The notes beneath the pieces are model-generated. The model saw only the letters and a program-made list of their open reading frames with translations. It had not been told where the DNA came from and did not search any database. Positions 46,060 through 54,548 of a stretch of 64,000 nucleotides of DNA are shown in pieces. The translations under genes and the position numbers were made by a program. This DNA is from JAOPZW01 sp963789015 (lineage in GTDB: Bacteria > Actinomycetota > Thermoleophilia > Solirubrobacterales > Solirubrobacteraceae), in contig CAWBIU010000001.1 in assembly GCA_963789015.1 (NCBI GenBank), forward strand, positions 2,356,001 to 2,420,000. Direction: 5' to 3'. Position 1 is the first letter of the stretch; the number at the start of each line of letters is the position of its first letter.

Positions 46060-46815
46060 CTACACCCGGTAGAGGAAGTCCAGGCCGAGGTCCTGCAGCA
46101 GGCCCTGGGCCTCGATGTTCAGCCGCGTCAGCTCGCCCGTGAGCATGAGCACGCCCATGAGGATCAGGACGGCGCCGGAGACCGCGGTGACGAGCACGTA
46201 GCGCGAGCGGATCCAGCGGAAGGCGTTCGTCGCGCGGTCGAAGGCGACCGCCGTGAGCAGGAACGGGACGGCCAGCCCGAGCGAGTAGAACGCGAGCAGC
46301 AGGCCGCCGTGGCCGACGGTGTCCGAGGTCGAGGCGGCGGCGAGGATCGAGGCGAGCGTCGGCCCGACGCACGGCGTCCACGCGATCGCGAAGGCCAGCC
46401 CGGCGATGATCGGCCCGCCCGCCCCGGCGCGGCGGATCAGCCCGTCCGGGCGCCACTCGCGGTTCAGGCGCGGCACGAACGGCGCGAGCAGGAAGAGCAC
46501 CCCCATCAGCACGATCACGATCCCGGCGACCGTGTCGAGCGTCTGCTTGGAGTCGCGCAGGGTCGAGCCGATGCCGGTCGCGGTCATACCGAGCGCGACG
46601 AACATGAGCGTGAAGGACAGGCAGAAGACGGCCGCCGGCCAGAGGATCGCCGACGGGTTGTGCTCGCCCGAGCGCATCTCGGTCACGCTCACGCCCGAGA
46701 CGGCGGAGAGGTAGCCGGGCACGAGCGGCAGCACGCACGGCGAGACGAACGAGACGAAGCCGACCGCGAACGCGGCGATCACGGTGGTGTCGGCTTGGGC
46801 GGCGGCCAGCAGCAC
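46060..46815 (-). CDS. ccdA: Cytochrome c biogenesis thiol-disulfide carrier CcdA
   Basis: 251 residues from GTG 46815. Six membrane helices with the two redox cysteines in VSPCVLPLVPGYLSAVSGV and AIAWTPCVGPTLAS. It moves electrons from cytoplasmic thioredoxin to outside thiol proteins. Together with the upstream CcmH and TlpA/CcmG genes it delivers reductant to apocytochrome c. The start follows CcmH by 20 nt and no other in-frame ATG is near, so GTG is a choice by fit to the N-terminal helix. Confidence 0.9.
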   Translation of the reverse strand: MLLAAAQADTTVIAAFAVGFVSFVSPCVLPLVPGYLSAVSGVSVTEMRSGEHNPSAILWPAAVFCLSFTLMFVALGMTATGIGSTLRDSKQTLDTVAGIVIVLMGVLFLLAPFVPRLNREWRPDGLIRRAGAGGPIIAGLAFAIAWTPCVGPTLASILAAASTSDTVGHGGLLLAFYSLGLAVPFLLTAVAFDRATNAFRWIRSRYVLVTAVSGAVLILMGVLMLTGELTRLNIEAQGLLQDLGLDFLYRV

Positions 46816-46835
46816 GGTGATTCGAGGGGTGCGGC

Positions 46836-47315
46836 TCAGGCCCCGTAGCGCGCGAGGTCCTCGTCGAGCCGGCGGGCGTCGGAGGCCTCGAGTCCCGGGC
46901 CCTGGCCCGGGCCGGGCGGCGGCGGGCGCCGGCGCCAGCGGGGAAGCAGCATGGCCAGGCCGGCGATCAGGGCGACCACGACGCCGATCGGGACGAGCCA
47001 GGCGGCGAGCCCGAAGCCGCTGTCCTCGGGGACGGCGAGGATCGCCGGGCCGTAGCGGCGCTTGAGCTCGGCCTTGATCTGGTCCTTGGTCAGGCCGTCC
47101 GCGATCAGCGCGTGGATCTCGCGGCGCTGCTGCTCGGCGCGCGGGGCCTCGGCGATGTTCAGGGGGACGTTGCAGACGTCGCACATGACCTCGTCCTCGA
47201 TGTCGTTGAACGACGCCTTCGGCGTGGCCGCCTGCGCGGTCGCGGCGACGCCGAGAGTGAGGGTCAGGCTGAGGGTGAGGGTAAGCACGGCGGCGAGGGC
47301 GAGCAGGCGGGTCAT
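46836..47315 (-). CDS. ccmH: Cytochrome c maturation protein CcmH
   Basis: 159 residues. Signal helix LALAAVLTLTLSLTLTLGV, then VMCDVCNVPLNIAEAP with the redox CxxC of CcmH (usual LRCxxCQ), QQRREIHALIADGLTKDQI, RRYGPAILAVPEDSGFG and a C-terminal membrane helix LVPIGVVVALIAGLAMLLP. CcmH keeps apocytochrome thiols reduced for heme ligation. The start overlaps the TlpA-like stop by 4 nt. This confirms System I maturation. Confidence 0.9.
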   Translation of the reverse strand: MTRLLALAAVLTLTLSLTLTLGVAATAQAATPKASFNDIEDEVMCDVCNVPLNIAEAPRAEQQRREIHALIADGLTKDQIKAELKRRYGPAILAVPEDSGFGLAAWLVPIGVVVALIAGLAMLLPRWRRRPPPPGPGQGPGLEASDARRLDEDLARYGA

Positions 47316-47866
47316 TTCGAGGCCTCCGCGCGGTCGATGGCGCCGTCGATGAAGCGCTGGTCGATCTGCCCGCGCGACAGGGCGACGACCCGGCCCCGGC
47401 GGTCGAGGACGAAGGTCTCGGGCAGCTTGTTGGTGCCGTACTCGGGCGCGAGCGACAGGCGGTCGTCGCGCACGCTCGGGAAGCTGACCTTCTCGGAGCG
47501 CACGAAGGCCTGCGACTCCTGGGCGGCATCCTTGTAGGTCACGCCGAGGACGGTGCCGCCGCTGGACGCCAGGCGCCGCTGGGCGCGCTCGAGGACCGGG
47601 GCCTCGGCCTTGCACGGCTCGCACCACGAGGCCCAGAAGTTGAGCACCACGACCTTGCCGGCGAAGTCGTCGAGCGCCAGCGGCGTGCCCGCGCCGAGCC
47701 GCGGGAGCCGGACGTCCTGGCCCGGGGCGGCGGGCCGCTCGCCGCCCGCGACGGCCTGGTCGAGCGAGTCGCTGCCCGTGTCCTTGCCGAGCACGCCGTA
47801 GAGCAGCAGCGCGACGAGCGCCGCGCACAGGATGACGACCGTGATCGGGACGGCGGAGCGCTTCAA
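47312..47866 (-). CDS. TlpA/CcmG-type membrane thioredoxin
   Basis: 184 residues from TTG 47866. N-terminal anchor ITVVILCAALVALLLYGVLG, then a thioredoxin-like fold with the active motif NFWASWCEPCKAEAPVLERA, VLGVTYKDAAQESQAFV and cis-Pro region NKLPETFVLDRRGRVV. The WCEPC site and position next to CcmH make a CcmG role likely: reducing apocytochrome c or CcmH. TTG was chosen because the reading begins with a positive-charged helix start; no better start is visible. Confidence 0.88.
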   Translation of the reverse strand: MKRSAVPITVVILCAALVALLLYGVLGKDTGSDSLDQAVAGGERPAAPGQDVRLPRLGAGTPLALDDFAGKVVVLNFWASWCEPCKAEAPVLERAQRRLASSGGTVLGVTYKDAAQESQAFVRSEKVSFPSVRDDRLSLAPEYGTNKLPETFVLDRRGRVVALSRGQIDQRFIDGAIDRAEASK

Positions 47867-47910
47867 GGCCCCTCAAGGGTAGTCGGCGCCAGGTATCGTC
47901 CACACCACAC

Positions 47911-47983
47911 GCGGACGTAGCTCAGTTGGTAGAGCACCAGCTTCCCAAGCTGGGGGTCGCGGGTTCGAGGCCCGTCGTCCGCT
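47911..47983 (+). tRNA. tRNA-Gly (CCC)
   Basis: The sequence folds as a complete cloverleaf. Acceptor strands GCGGACG and CGTCCGC pair with discriminator T at 47983; the D arm has AGCTCAGTTGGTAGAGC, the anticodon stem is CCAGC/GCTGG with loop TTCCCAA (anticodon CCC), and the T arm has GGGTTCGAGGCCC. No CCA is encoded. A terminator hairpin follows directly. The accessory block begins just downstream. Confidence 0.96.
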
Positions 47984-47990
47984 CTGACAC

Positions 47991-48016
47991 GAAACCCCCG
48001 AGTTGACGGGGGTTTC
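47991..48016 (+). terminator. Terminator after tRNA-Gly
   Basis: GAAACCCCC at 47991-47999 pairs with GGGGGTTTC at 48008-48016 around an 8-nt loop, 8 nt after the tRNA end. Strong 9-bp stem; the right arm contains the T's (GGGGGTTTCG). Confidence 0.75.
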
Positions 48017-48285
48017 GCAGTTTGCGGGTCGCCATGACCCGCGGCTCCGTGGCCCGATCATGGCCCAGACGTCTCCGCGGCGCTCGCGCGGCCGATGTCG
48101 AGCGCATCAAGTCGGCTCGCGATCCCGGCGCCCGCGCCGTCCAAGCCGCACGCCGGCGCGAGTGTCGAGACGGAAACCAGCAGCGAGTCAGGCGATCGAC
48201 AGGATCCACGCCATGGTGAACGGCATCGTGCCCGTCACCACCGGAGACCGCCCGCACCGCCGGGGCGATGGGAGCGCCGACACGC

Positions 48286-48299
48286 TGTCATCGATGACA
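48286..48299. promoter_or_regulatory. Perfect 14-bp palindrome TGTCATCGATGACA
   Basis: The palindrome lies 71 nt before the start of the next gene in the otherwise gene-free 48017-48370 stretch. A dyad of this length fits a dimeric repressor site. No adjacent regulator gene is present. Nothing else is recognised in this 350-nt interval. Confidence 0.3.
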
Positions 48300-48370
48300 T
48301 TGCGTATGAGCTCGCTGCCTCCTGTCCACACCCTCGTACCTGCGTCATAGGGCGCAGTACGCTGGCCGAT

Positions 48371-48718
48371 ATGGCGGCCGTTCGAATCGTCCCCTCTGGT
48401 GATGACGCAGAGTTTCCCTACGCGGAAGCTCTGGTGTTGCTCCAAGCAATGCGAGGGGCCGTCCAGGAACAAACAGACGTTCCGTCGGTAATCGCTGCCG
48501 GTAAACGCTTGGGGTGGCCGCAAGCACTCATCGACGTCCATCTCGAATACATGAAGAACGGTACGTGCTTCGACTTCACCACGGACGCCGGCATCAGTTG
48601 CACGCTGTGGGAGGACAACATCTTCTTTCGCTTCCAGAGCGCCGAGCACGAAGCTCAGTGCATGCCCATCATCGAGGATCTTGCCGTGCGTTTGTCGTGC
48701 CGGGTGATCCGTTACTGA
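48371..48718 (+). CDS. Hypothetical protein of the accessory block
   Basis: 115 residues from ATG 48371. The chain is a mixed alpha/beta domain: VRIVPSGDDAEFPYAEALVL, AVQEQTDVPSVIAAGKRLGW and a C-terminal beta part (TCFDFTTDAGISCTLWEDNI, FRFQSAEHEAQCMPIIEDLA). No signal peptide or membrane helix. The DNA is lower in GC (about 60 % in a sample) and uses codons such as CAA, TTG and GTT more than its neighbours, a sign of recent acquisition. Family not recognised. Confidence 0.5.
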   Translation: MAAVRIVPSGDDAEFPYAEALVLLQAMRGAVQEQTDVPSVIAAGKRLGWPQALIDVHLEYMKNGTCFDFTTDAGISCTLWEDNIFFRFQSAEHEAQCMPIIEDLAVRLSCRVIRY

Positions 48719-48893
48719 CAAAGGGCGAGCCTCGGGCACGATCCTCATCGCCCGAGGCCGACGTGATCCGCGAGCATGCTTGCGGCGGAGGGGTGTCGAT
48801 CGCCGAGCTGCGCCGCATGCTCAGCCCGGCGCTGGCGCATCCTGGCGGAAGCAGCAGCGGCGCGTTGGGAGCGCCTACCCGTATCGTTGACGC

Positions 48894-49409
48894 GTGGCGA
48901 TTGAGCCGCCCGACCTTCCCGCGCCCGAGGACGACTTCGACGCGCGCGTGCTCGCGGACCTTCGCCGGCACGGTTGGCACTGCATTCTCGTCGCCGACGA
49001 GCACCATCCACATCACGCGGCGTTGCACGCCGCTATGCCGGATGACCCTGTGCATGACGCGGCGTTTGCGTACACGGTGGGTCTCTCCCTCTCGCTGCAT
49101 CACCCGGAGATTGTGCTGGTGGGCCGATGGGCGCAAGCCCACGGAATTCTCGCCGCCGTGGTCGACCTGATCAGAGACGGCCAAGGATTCCAGCCGGGTG
49201 ATACGTCGGACGAGGTGTTGACGAGGTACGAAGTCCGGTTCGGCGCCGTTTCCGAAGCGCGACGCCTGACGCTGCTCACGTACGCCGATTGGGTGAACCG
49301 TCGGGGTCCTTTCGACGCCATCCAGTTGATCCTTCCCGACAGCAGTGGGCGCTGGCCTGACGATTCTGACTACGACTCGTACCCGCAGCCGCTTCTGGAT
49401 CGCGTTTGA
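48894..49409 (+). CDS. DUF4262 domain protein
   Basis: 171 residues from GTG 48894. Features of DUF4262: DLRRHGWHCILVADEHH, AFAYTVGLSLSLHHPEIVLVGR, HGILAAVVDLIRDGQGFQPG and FDAIQLILPDSSGRWPDD. The family occurs mostly in bacteria and phages and has no proven function. GC is lower than average here also. It lies 175 nt after the previous ORF. Confidence 0.78.
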   Translation: MAIEPPDLPAPEDDFDARVLADLRRHGWHCILVADEHHPHHAALHAAMPDDPVHDAAFAYTVGLSLSLHHPEIVLVGRWAQAHGILAAVVDLIRDGQGFQPGDTSDEVLTRYEVRFGAVSEARRLTLLTYADWVNRRGPFDAIQLILPDSSGRWPDDSDYDSYPQPLLDRV

Positions 49410-49925
49410 CGAATCTGCTGCTGGATTGGGGCAAGCCAGCGAACGCGGCCGCGACCGCAACGCACGGAAGGAGCAGCGGCGAAAGGACACACGCGCATGC
49501 ACGGAAAGCCGGCGGCCCGCAGGCCCGGCTCTCGACCGTCGTTGCGTTCTACTACCGCTCGCGCGGAGCTGCTGGCCGGCGATGCGGCAAGTTGAAGGTT
49601 GGCGATCGTCGCTCAAGTCACGTCGTCACTCGGCGATGAGCGCCTGCGGCCGGCGAGGTCGGGCTCTTCTCTGAAGCGCGTCAGCGACCGTACCTTGACT
49701 TCGTGGGAGGTACTGGCGAGGATCGGATCGAGTTGACAGTCGTACCGCCGCGCGAGACCTGCCCGCTGTGAGCGCTTTGGCGCCACGCGGTGCGCTCGGC
49801 GCCACGCCGGGCAACACGACCGCGCCCGAGAGACCGCGGCACCGTCCGCCCGCAGTGTTAGCTGATCGCCTCCGCCCGTTGGCGGGGCTTCGCCGCGGCC
49901 TGGCCGCCTAGGAGGGATGCTGACG
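49410..49925. other. Gene-free interval before the multicopper oxidase
   Basis: No convincing coding region was found in either strand; the open frames lack codon bias and homology signs. It contains a 9-bp direct repeat GGCGCCACG (two copies about 19 bp apart near 49790) and a strong ribosome site TAGGAGGG at 49909-49916 for the next gene. A TTGACA at 49734-49739 may be part of a promoter. Confidence 0.5.
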
Positions 49926-51698
49926 ATGCAACACCACACCGGCACCGAGCCGACGGATCGCTTCCCCACCGACGCGACGGGGCTTCCCGAGGCGCGCGCG
50001 CCCAAGGTGATCGAGCTGGCGGACGGTGAGCATCTCGATCTCCGGATCGCTCCGGTCGCCAAGCGACTGGGCGACGCGACGGTCCGGATGCTGGCCTACA
50101 ACGGGTCGATTCCCGGACCGATCTTGAAGGTGCAGGAGGGCTCGGAGGTCATCGTCGACGTCGAGAACCAGGGCGACATGGACGCCACGGTTCACTGGCA
50201 TGGGTTGCGGCTGGAGAACCGCTACGACGGAACGCACGAGACGCAGGCGCCGATGGCCGTGGGCGAAAGGTTCTCCGCGCGCGTCACGTTCCCCGATCCG
50301 GGCCTGTACTGGTACCACCCGCATATCCGCGAGGACTACGGGCAGGAGATGGGCCTGTACGGCAACGTGCTGGTGGAGCCGGCCGACCCGGACTACTGGC
50401 CGCCCGCGCACCGTGACCTGGTGCTCACGCTCGACGACATCTTGCTCGAAGACGGCAAGGTTGCGCCGTTCAGCCCCTCCGAGACGACCTACGCGGCGAT
50501 GGGCCGGTTCGGCGACGTGCTGCTGGTCAGCGGTGAGCCGGACCTCTCGCTGACAGCGCAGCTCGGCGAGGTGGTGCGCCTCTACCTGACCAACACCGCC
50601 AACACGCGGGTGTTCAAGGTCAAGCTGCCGGGCGCGCGGATGAAGCTCGTCGGCGGCGACAGCGGCCACGTCGAGCACGAGCAGTTCGTCGACGAGGTGA
50701 TCCTCGCTCCGTCCGAGCGAGTCATCGTCGATGTCCTGTTCGACCGCGCCGGCGAGCTCGCGCTGGAGCACCACACCCCGGACCGGGTCTATCCGCTGGC
50801 CGCGATCACCGTCAGCGAGAACCCGGCCGAGCCGCCGCTCGCGGAGCAGTTCGCGGTCCTGCGCACCAATCCCGACATGGCGGCCGAGCGTGAGCGCGTC
50901 GCGCCGTATCTGGCGGCCGAGCCGGACAAGACCGTGGCGTTCATCGCCGAGATGGACATGGATGCGCCGGAGGGCGACGGGCCGGTCGTCTACACGTGCC
51001 CGATGCACCCGGAGGTCGTCGACGAGGAGCCGGGCCATTGCCCGCAGTGCGGGATGAAGCTGCTCGCGGTCGAGGCGCCGGCGACCACCTACACGTGCCC
51101 GATGCACCCGCAGGTCGTCAGCGAGCAGCCCGGCCACTGCCCGGACTGCGGCATGAAGCTGCTGCCGGCGCAGCTCGTCGCCGAGGCCGGCGGCCACGAG
51201 CACGAAGGCCACGACCACGCGCACGGCGAGCACGAGCACGAGCACGCGGGCCATGACCACGCGGCGGCCGGCGGGATCGAGTGGGAAGACGACATGGTCG
51301 CGGTCAACCGGCTGACGACACCGGCGAACATGCGCTGGAAGATCATCGACCGCGAGACCGATGCGGAGAACGCCGCGATCGACTGGCAGTTCCGAGTCGG
51401 CGACCAGGTGAAGATCCGGCTGCTGAACGAGATGGCCGGCGACCATCCGATGCACCACCCGTTCCACGTCCACGGCGCCGGCCGCTTCCTCGTGCTCGCC
51501 CGCGACGACGTCGCCGAGCCCAACCTGGTGTGGAAGGACACGGTGCTCGTGCGCACCGGCGAGACCGTCGACATCCTGCTCGACGTCACCAACGTCGGTC
51601 GGTGGATGGCGCACTGCCACATCGCCGAGCACCACGAGAGCGGGATGATGTTCAGCTTCAACGTCGCCCCGGCCGACGACGACGCTCCGAGCACATGA
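49926..51698 (+). CDS. Multicopper oxidase with two inserted heavy-metal-binding modules and a His-rich loop
   Basis: 590 residues from ATG 49926 (AGGAGGG is 9 nt upstream; ATG 49917 would be too close). Cupredoxin domains carry all copper ligand sets: HWHG at 90-93, WYHPHI at about 130, HPMHHPFHVHG at about 507, and HCHIAEHHESGMM near 563 with the type 1 His, Cys and Met. Between the second and third cupredoxin parts are two copies of a Cys/His module (YTCPMHPEV..GHCPQCGMKL at 356-380 and 389-415), like the heavy-metal-binding domain of copper ATPases and efflux proteins, then a loop of about 24 residues half made of His (421-447). No signal peptide is seen. Likely a copper-handling or Cu(I)-oxidising enzyme. 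The stop overlaps the flavoprotein start. Confidence 0.87.
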   Translation: MQHHTGTEPTDRFPTDATGLPEARAPKVIELADGEHLDLRIAPVAKRLGDATVRMLAYNGSIPGPILKVQEGSEVIVDVENQGDMDATVHWHGLRLENRYDGTHETQAPMAVGERFSARVTFPDPGLYWYHPHIREDYGQEMGLYGNVLVEPADPDYWPPAHRDLVLTLDDILLEDGKVAPFSPSETTYAAMGRFGDVLLVSGEPDLSLTAQLGEVVRLYLTNTANTRVFKVKLPGARMKLVGGDSGHVEHEQFVDEVILAPSERVIVDVLFDRAGELALEHHTPDRVYPLAAITVSENPAEPPLAEQFAVLRTNPDMAAERERVAPYLAAEPDKTVAFIAEMDMDAPEGDGPVVYTCPMHPEVVDEEPGHCPQCGMKLLAVEAPATTYTCPMHPQVVSEQPGHCPDCGMKLLPAQLVAEAGGHEHEGHDHAHGEHEHEHAGHDHAAAGGIEWEDDMVAVNRLTTPANMRWKIIDRETDAENAAIDWQFRVGDQVKIRLLNEMAGDHPMHHPFHVHGAGRFLVLARDDVAEPNLVWKDTVLVRTGETVDILLDVTNVGRWMAHCHIAEHHESGMMFSFNVAPADDDAPST

Positions 51699-52807
51699 CC
51701 GCTGACGCGGCAGGCGACCGGCGCGAGGTGATCGTCGTCGGCGGCGGGCAGGCCGGCCTGGCGATCGGCTACCTGCTCGCCCAGCAGGGCCGGCAGTTCA
51801 CGATCCTGGAAGCGGCCAACACGCCGGCGGCGGCGTGGCGCGAGCGCTGGGACTCGCTGCGGCTGTTCACCCCAGTCCGCTACGACAGCCTCCCGGGCCG
51901 GGCGTTCCCCGGGCACCCGGACAGCTACCCGGGCCGCGACGACGTCGTCGCCTACCTCACCGACTACGCGCGCGACTTCGAGCTGCCGGTCGAACTGAGC
52001 AGCCGTGTCCGCGCCGTCCGCCAAGGCGAGCGCGGCTACCTGGTCGAGCTCGACGATCGCAGCTACGAGGCCGACCAGGTCGTGATCGCCACCGGACCGT
52101 TCCAGATCCCGCGTGTGCCGGCGATCGCCGAGCGCCTGGACCCGGACATCACGCAGTTCCACAGCAGCAAGTACCGCGGCCCCCAGGACGTGCCGGCCGG
52201 CCCGGTGCTCGTCGTCGGTGGCGGCAACACCGGCTATCAGATCGCCGAGGAGCTCGCCCGCACCCACAAGGTGCACTTGTCGATCGGCGCCCGCCAGACG
52301 CCATTGCCGCAGCGGATCCTGGGCCGCGACCTGTTCCGCTACCTCGAAGCCACCGGCCTGATGGGCAAGACCATCGAGTCGCGGATCGGCCAACGCATGC
52401 AACACCGCGAGACGCTGATCGGCTCAAGCCCTCGCGCCGCCCGACGCCGGCACGGCATCGAGCTGCGCGGCCGAACCGACGACGTGTCCGGGTCCGAGGT
52501 GCGCTTTCGCGACGGCGGCCGGCTCAATCCCGGCACGGTCATCTGGGCGACCGGCTTCGAGCTCGACCACTCGTTCGTGCAACTGCCCGTCCTCGACACG
52601 GACGGTCGGCTCGTGCACCGGCGCGGCGTCACCGCATCGCCCGGGCTGTACTTCCTCGGAATGCCGTGGCAGCACACGCGCGGCTCAGCGCTGCTGGGCT
52701 GGGTCAAGGACGACGCCCAGCACATCGCCGACCACATCGCCACCCTCGCGAGCACCGGCACGAGCCCGCCGGCGCCGGCGCTCGCCGCCGAGCCGCCGCA
52801 GCGATGA
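51695..52807 (+). CDS. FAD/NAD(P)-binding flavoprotein (CzcO/monooxygenase-like)
   Basis: 370 residues, ATGA overlap with the multicopper oxidase. FAD motif VIVVGGGQAGLAIGYLL, second nucleotide motif VLVVGGGNTGYQIAEELA, and the ATGF-type WATGFELDHSF near the C-terminus. The middle RERWDSLRLFTPVRYDSLPG is typical of a group annotated as CzcO/TrkA-like flavoproteins or flavin monooxygenases, linked with metal resistance in some genomes. Coupling to the copper oxidase suggests that both act on metal stress or on one redox substrate. The reaction is unknown. Confidence 0.82.
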   Translation: MTADAAGDRREVIVVGGGQAGLAIGYLLAQQGRQFTILEAANTPAAAWRERWDSLRLFTPVRYDSLPGRAFPGHPDSYPGRDDVVAYLTDYARDFELPVELSSRVRAVRQGERGYLVELDDRSYEADQVVIATGPFQIPRVPAIAERLDPDITQFHSSKYRGPQDVPAGPVLVVGGGNTGYQIAEELARTHKVHLSIGARQTPLPQRILGRDLFRYLEATGLMGKTIESRIGQRMQHRETLIGSSPRAARRRHGIELRGRTDDVSGSEVRFRDGGRLNPGTVIWATGFELDHSFVQLPVLDTDGRLVHRRGVTASPGLYFLGMPWQHTRGSALLGWVKDDAQHIADHIATLASTGTSPPAPALAAEPPQR

Positions 52808-53041
52808 GCACGCCCACGGCCCGACGGCGGCCGGGACCGGGCCGACACGCGATGATGCAGAACGGCGGCCACCATCGCGGGTTGGCCACGGAAGTGGGTT
52901 CGATGCTGCCAAAGGTCCTTGAGTCCGTGGCCTGCGCGATTTTCTTGAGCTGCCCGACGAGTTCCGCCGCGAAGCCGACGGTCTTCAGTTCACCACAGAC
53001 TTCGGACTGCGGGCCCGCACCCCTTGCCGGTTGCCGTCACA

Positions 53042-53815
53042 TCAACCACGGAAGGGCGCGAGCCGAATGCTCAGGTCGCTCATGGCGAAGCGGTGCAGGT
53101 ACCAGGCGCGGCCACGAGGGACTTGCTTGGCCTCGGCTCGGAGAAGCCCGGCGAACTCCCGCTTGAAGCCCAACCGCGGGTACTCCTGGATGACGCTCTG
53201 GCGGACTGCATCGGGTATCTCGTTGCTTCGTAGGCCGAACACATCGACGGCTGCGCCGGCAGATAGGAGGTAGGCCTCGGCACCGGATTCGAGGCCAACG
53301 CCGGGGGTGTAGTGCATGGCGATCGCGTTTGCAACGAGCTCGCGGATATCGGCAGGCACGTCGTGGCTGTCGGTGAACTCGCGTGCCAACGCGGCGCTGC
53401 GAACCGTGAAGTCGACGTCGGGCACCGGGCTCGGGATCCCGGTGTCGTGGAACATTGCAGCCAGGTACAGGAGCTCACGGTCGAACGTGATCCCGTGAAG
53501 TGCGGCGATGGCCGCGCCCCACGTGTAGGCACGACTGGAATGGTTGAGGAGTGCCGGTGTCAAGAGGTCCTGCGCGGCGACCTCGGCATCTCTTGCGAGA
53601 GCGGAGTCGGGAGGCACCAGGCTCGCCGGATCGATGGAACTCCGGCGTCCCGAGTGCATCCGGAGCACCATCGCGAGACGGCCGGCAAGAATGCTGAGCT
53701 CCCCCCGCAGCAGGGGCCGGGCAAGTGTCAGGCATTCCCGAGCGGTCAGCACTCCCCCGGTCCGTTCGGTCCATCCAATGGATCCGATCGGATCGGTGGG
53801 TCGTGGCTGGCTCAT
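53042..53815 (-). CDS. HD-domain protein (cyanamide hydratase-type)
   Basis: 257 residues from ATG 53815. The HD metal motif is in LYLAAMFHDTGIPSPV (residues about 135-150), preceded by the His of LLNHSSRAYTWGAAIA and followed by the Asp/His region FTDSHDVPADIRELVANAIAMH. This order (H..HD..H..D) is found in HD proteins related to cyanamide hydratase and nucleotide phosphohydrolases. An N-terminal 40 residues lack known features. It is isolated with convergent noncoding DNA on its 3' side. Substrate unknown. Confidence 0.75.
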   Translation of the reverse strand: MSQPRPTDPIGSIGWTERTGGVLTARECLTLARPLLRGELSILAGRLAMVLRMHSGRRSSIDPASLVPPDSALARDAEVAAQDLLTPALLNHSSRAYTWGAAIAALHGITFDRELLYLAAMFHDTGIPSPVPDVDFTVRSAALAREFTDSHDVPADIRELVANAIAMHYTPGVGLESGAEAYLLSAGAAVDVFGLRSNEIPDAVRQSVIQEYPRLGFKREFAGLLRAEAKQVPRGRAWYLHRFAMSDLSIRLAPFRG

Positions 53816-53920
53816 GGGGCCTCTCAGTTCGGTGGTGTCGCGGTCAGGTGGCGGGAACAGGCACGCCGACGAGTCACCAAGCCGGCGCTGGCGCCTCACG
53901 CCGCTAGTTTGGACGCTCAA

Positions 53921-54174
53921 GCCCCGCCCGGGGCGACCGGACACCTGGGTGTGCGGGATCGCGCAATCGCGGATGCGGGAATTGCGCTTGCCGCTACGCC
54001 CCGCGTCTCGGAACCTCTGCGGCAGCGGAGACCGGTTGAAAACGCGAACCGGTCTGGCGTCGCCGCAGTGAGGCTTCCCCTTCGGCGATGGCCCAGGAAC
54101 TTCCGGCTGCCTTCCGCATCGCAGCCCGGAGATGACGGCCGGCCCTGCTCCCGTAGGGCCGGCCGTCCCCTTTT
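53921..54174 (+). ncRNA. Candidate structured RNA ending in an intrinsic terminator
   Basis: Five perfect hairpins occur in order: GCCCC/GGGGC at 53921-53934, ACACC/GGTGT at 53941-53952, GCGCAAT/ATTGCGC at 53961-53987, GACCGGTT/AACCGGTC at 54030-54054, and the terminator. I do not recognise RNase P, tmRNA, SRP or 6S RNA motifs. High GC makes chance hairpins common, so this is tentative. Confidence 0.3.
54134..54174 (+). terminator. Strong Rho-independent terminator without an assigned gene
   Basis: GACGGCCGGCCCT at 54134-54146 pairs exactly with AGGGCCGGCCGTC at 54155-54167, followed by CCCTTTT. It reads on the plus strand, yet no plus-strand protein gene precedes it, which is the main support for a nearby RNA transcript. 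Confidence 0.7.
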
Positions 54175-54548
54175 GGGCTCAAGCTGCACCGGCGCGGACG
54201 ATCACCCGGGCCGCGGCAAGAACATCCCTTCGCCGTGTGGCCGCCTTCGCCGAACCTCGATACGGAGGAGCCCGATCAGGCGCGGCGGGGGCCGCCACGA
54301 TGCGTGGGAGAGCGAGCGAAGCGGTAGTCGTCCGACCGCGCACCGGGGGGAAACGCGGCCGGACAGACCTCCGTGTCTGCGTCCAAGTCGGGAGCCCACG
54401 CGACACGGCGATCATGTCGGGCCCACTCGAGGGCAACATGAGTCAAACGACTCGGACGTCGGCGAGGTTCCTGCAGCTTCGCGGTGACGATGGTCTTAAG
54501 GCGCGCGCGCCGGCGCCCGCTCGCCGTACCCTTCGATCTGGAACCAAG

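Larger units (their letters stand above)
53816..54548. other. Noncoding 730-nt interval with repeated stem-loops
   Basis: No protein gene is supported. It contains the promoter side of the HD gene, a series of stem-loops (listed separately as a possible RNA) and, near 54439, GAGTC/GACTC arms around AAAC. Nothing recognised in 54180-54430. Confidence 0.5.
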
